Shown one piece after another: positions 14,710-15,423 of a DNA stretch of 15,423 nucleotides; position 1 is the first letter of the stretch; every line of letters starts with the position of its first letter. The notes beneath the pieces are model-generated. The model did not search any database. It had not been told where the DNA came from and saw only the letters and a list, made by a program, of their open reading frames with translations. The position numbers and the translations under genes were made by a program. The DNA is from Rhodospirillaceae bacterium (GTDB lineage: Bacteria > Pseudomonadota > Alphaproteobacteria > UBA8366), in assembly GCA_002711555.1 (NCBI GenBank), contig PARQ01000017.1, forward strand, positions 8,450-23,872. The letters run 5' to 3'.

Positions 14710-15423
14710 CTACTTCGCTAGCGCTTTAAACTCTTTGCGCCGCATGTGGAGGATGTATTCAGTATATCCATTGGGCTGTTCCGCTCCTTTGAAAACGAGA
14801 TCATGAGCTGCTTTGAAAGCAATAGAATTCGTCAAATCTGGCGTCATTGGCTTGTAAAGCGGGTCTTTAGCGTTTTGTTGATCTACTACAGCTGCCATCT
14901 TTTCCAAGGTTATTTGGACCTGATCCGCGCTACAAATGCTATGGCGTAACCAATTAGCCATATGCTGAGATGATATACGAAGTGTTGCACGGTCTTCCAT
15001 TAAACCCACATCATTTATATCCGGTACCTTCGAGCATCCAATTCCCTGGTCAATCCAACGGACCACGTATCCCAGTATTCCTTGCGCATTATTATCAAGC
15101 TCTGCTTGTATATCATCCTCAGACCAGTTGGGCCGCTTAGTTATCGGAATAGTCATTATATCAGCTATCGATGCTTGATCGCGGGTTTTGATTTTTTCTT
15201 GGCAGGAAAAAACATCAATTTCATGATAATGCATCGCGTGAAGGACTGCAGCAGTGGGTGAAGGGACCCAAGCTGTATTAGCGCCAGCTAAAGGATGATT
15301 TTTTTTCTGTTCGAGCATATCATTCATCATGTCTGGCATTGCCCACATGCCCTTGCCAATCTGTGCGCATCCTTGTAAGCCCGCTGCAAGTCCTACATCA
15401 ACATTCCAGTCCTCATAAGCACT
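14710..15423 (-). CDS. glcB: Malate synthase G, C-terminal part (5' end outside window)
   Basis: This enzyme condenses glyoxylate with acetyl-CoA to malate in the glyoxylate cycle and in glycolate use. 237 residues are visible, about the last third of a ~720-residue enzyme; the frame stays open to the right edge. The sequence follows GlcB closely: [79 protein letters not shown] and the C-terminal LDLVFKG-like segment ([16 protein letters not shown]). The catalytic base (E. coli Asp631) is present as the Asp of LMEDR, and Cys130 of the fragment corresponds to Cys617, with the same 14-residue spacing. It converges with the TauD-like gene across 54 bp. Confidence 0.95.
   Translation of the reverse strand, partial: SAYEDWNVDVGLAAGLQGCAQIGKGMWAMPDMMNDMLEQKKNHPLAGANTAWVPSPTAAVLHAMHYHEIDVFSCQEKIKTRDQASIADIMTIPITKRPNWSEDDIQAELDNNAQGILGYVVRWIDQGIGCSKVPDINDVGLMEDRATLRISSQHMANWLRHSICSADQVQITLEKMAAVVDQQNAKDPLYKPMTPDLTNSIAFKAAHDLVFKGAEQPNGYTEYILHMRRKEFKALAK

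Overview
The window looks like chromosomal DNA from a free-living, probably marine, alphaproteobacterium. The evidence is indirect. Base composition is moderately AT-rich (about 43-45% GC by eye). There is a complete AapJQMP/BztABCD-type amino-acid ABC transporter in the order usual for Alphaproteobacteria, a malate synthase G, and a tandem pair of small 2-oxoglutarate oxygenases of the PF13759 type. No 16S, tRNA or phage gene is present to fix the taxonomy, and I see no mobile element, CRISPR array or RNA gene.

Layout, left to right. (1) Positions 1-266 hold the 3' end of an unidentified gene on the + strand, ending in a coiled coil. (2) Positions 280-3380, minus strand, form a compact three-gene operon: a sulfite-oxidase-family molybdenum enzyme without an export signal, then electron transfer flavoprotein beta and alpha. 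(3) Positions 3381-3795 are a 415-bp gap with no convincing gene. (4) Positions 3796-7979, minus strand, are the amino-acid transporter operon aapJ-aapQ-aapM-aapP, with a strong hairpin plus U-run between the binding-protein gene and the permeases. (5) Positions 8130-9375, + strand, carry two adjacent PF13759-type 2-oxoglutarate/Fe(II) oxygenases, divergent from the transporter. (6) Positions 9411-10579 carry a Tat-exported CIA30-domain protein (minus) and, divergently, a four-helix DUF4149-like membrane protein (+). (7) Positions 10658-11875, minus, encode a photolyase/cryptochrome relative whose FAD-binding domain comes first and whose alpha/beta domain appears to sit at the C terminus, so it looks circularly permuted. 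(8) Positions 12061-14655 carry two TauD/TfdA-type dioxygenases (+) around a small cupin (minus). The cupin/dioxygenase intergenic region holds a cluster of four TGATAA hexamers. (9) Positions 14710-15423, minus, are the C-terminal third of malate synthase G, cut by the window edge.

How the genes may work together. The clearest unit is the molybdenum enzyme plus EtfBA. Sulfite-oxidase-family enzymes normally pass electrons to a cytochrome c in the periplasm. This one appears cytoplasmic and is co-transcribed with an ETF pair, which suggests an oxidase-to-ETF-to-quinone route. Two TauD-like enzymes, a family whose founding member releases sulfite from taurine, lie about 9 kb away. A sulfonate-to-sulfite-to-ETF route is therefore an attractive but unproven reading. 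Four Fe(II)/2-oxoglutarate oxygenases lie within about 6.5 kb, an unusual density. The most novel candidates are the Mo-enzyme/ETF operon and the permuted photolyase-like protein.
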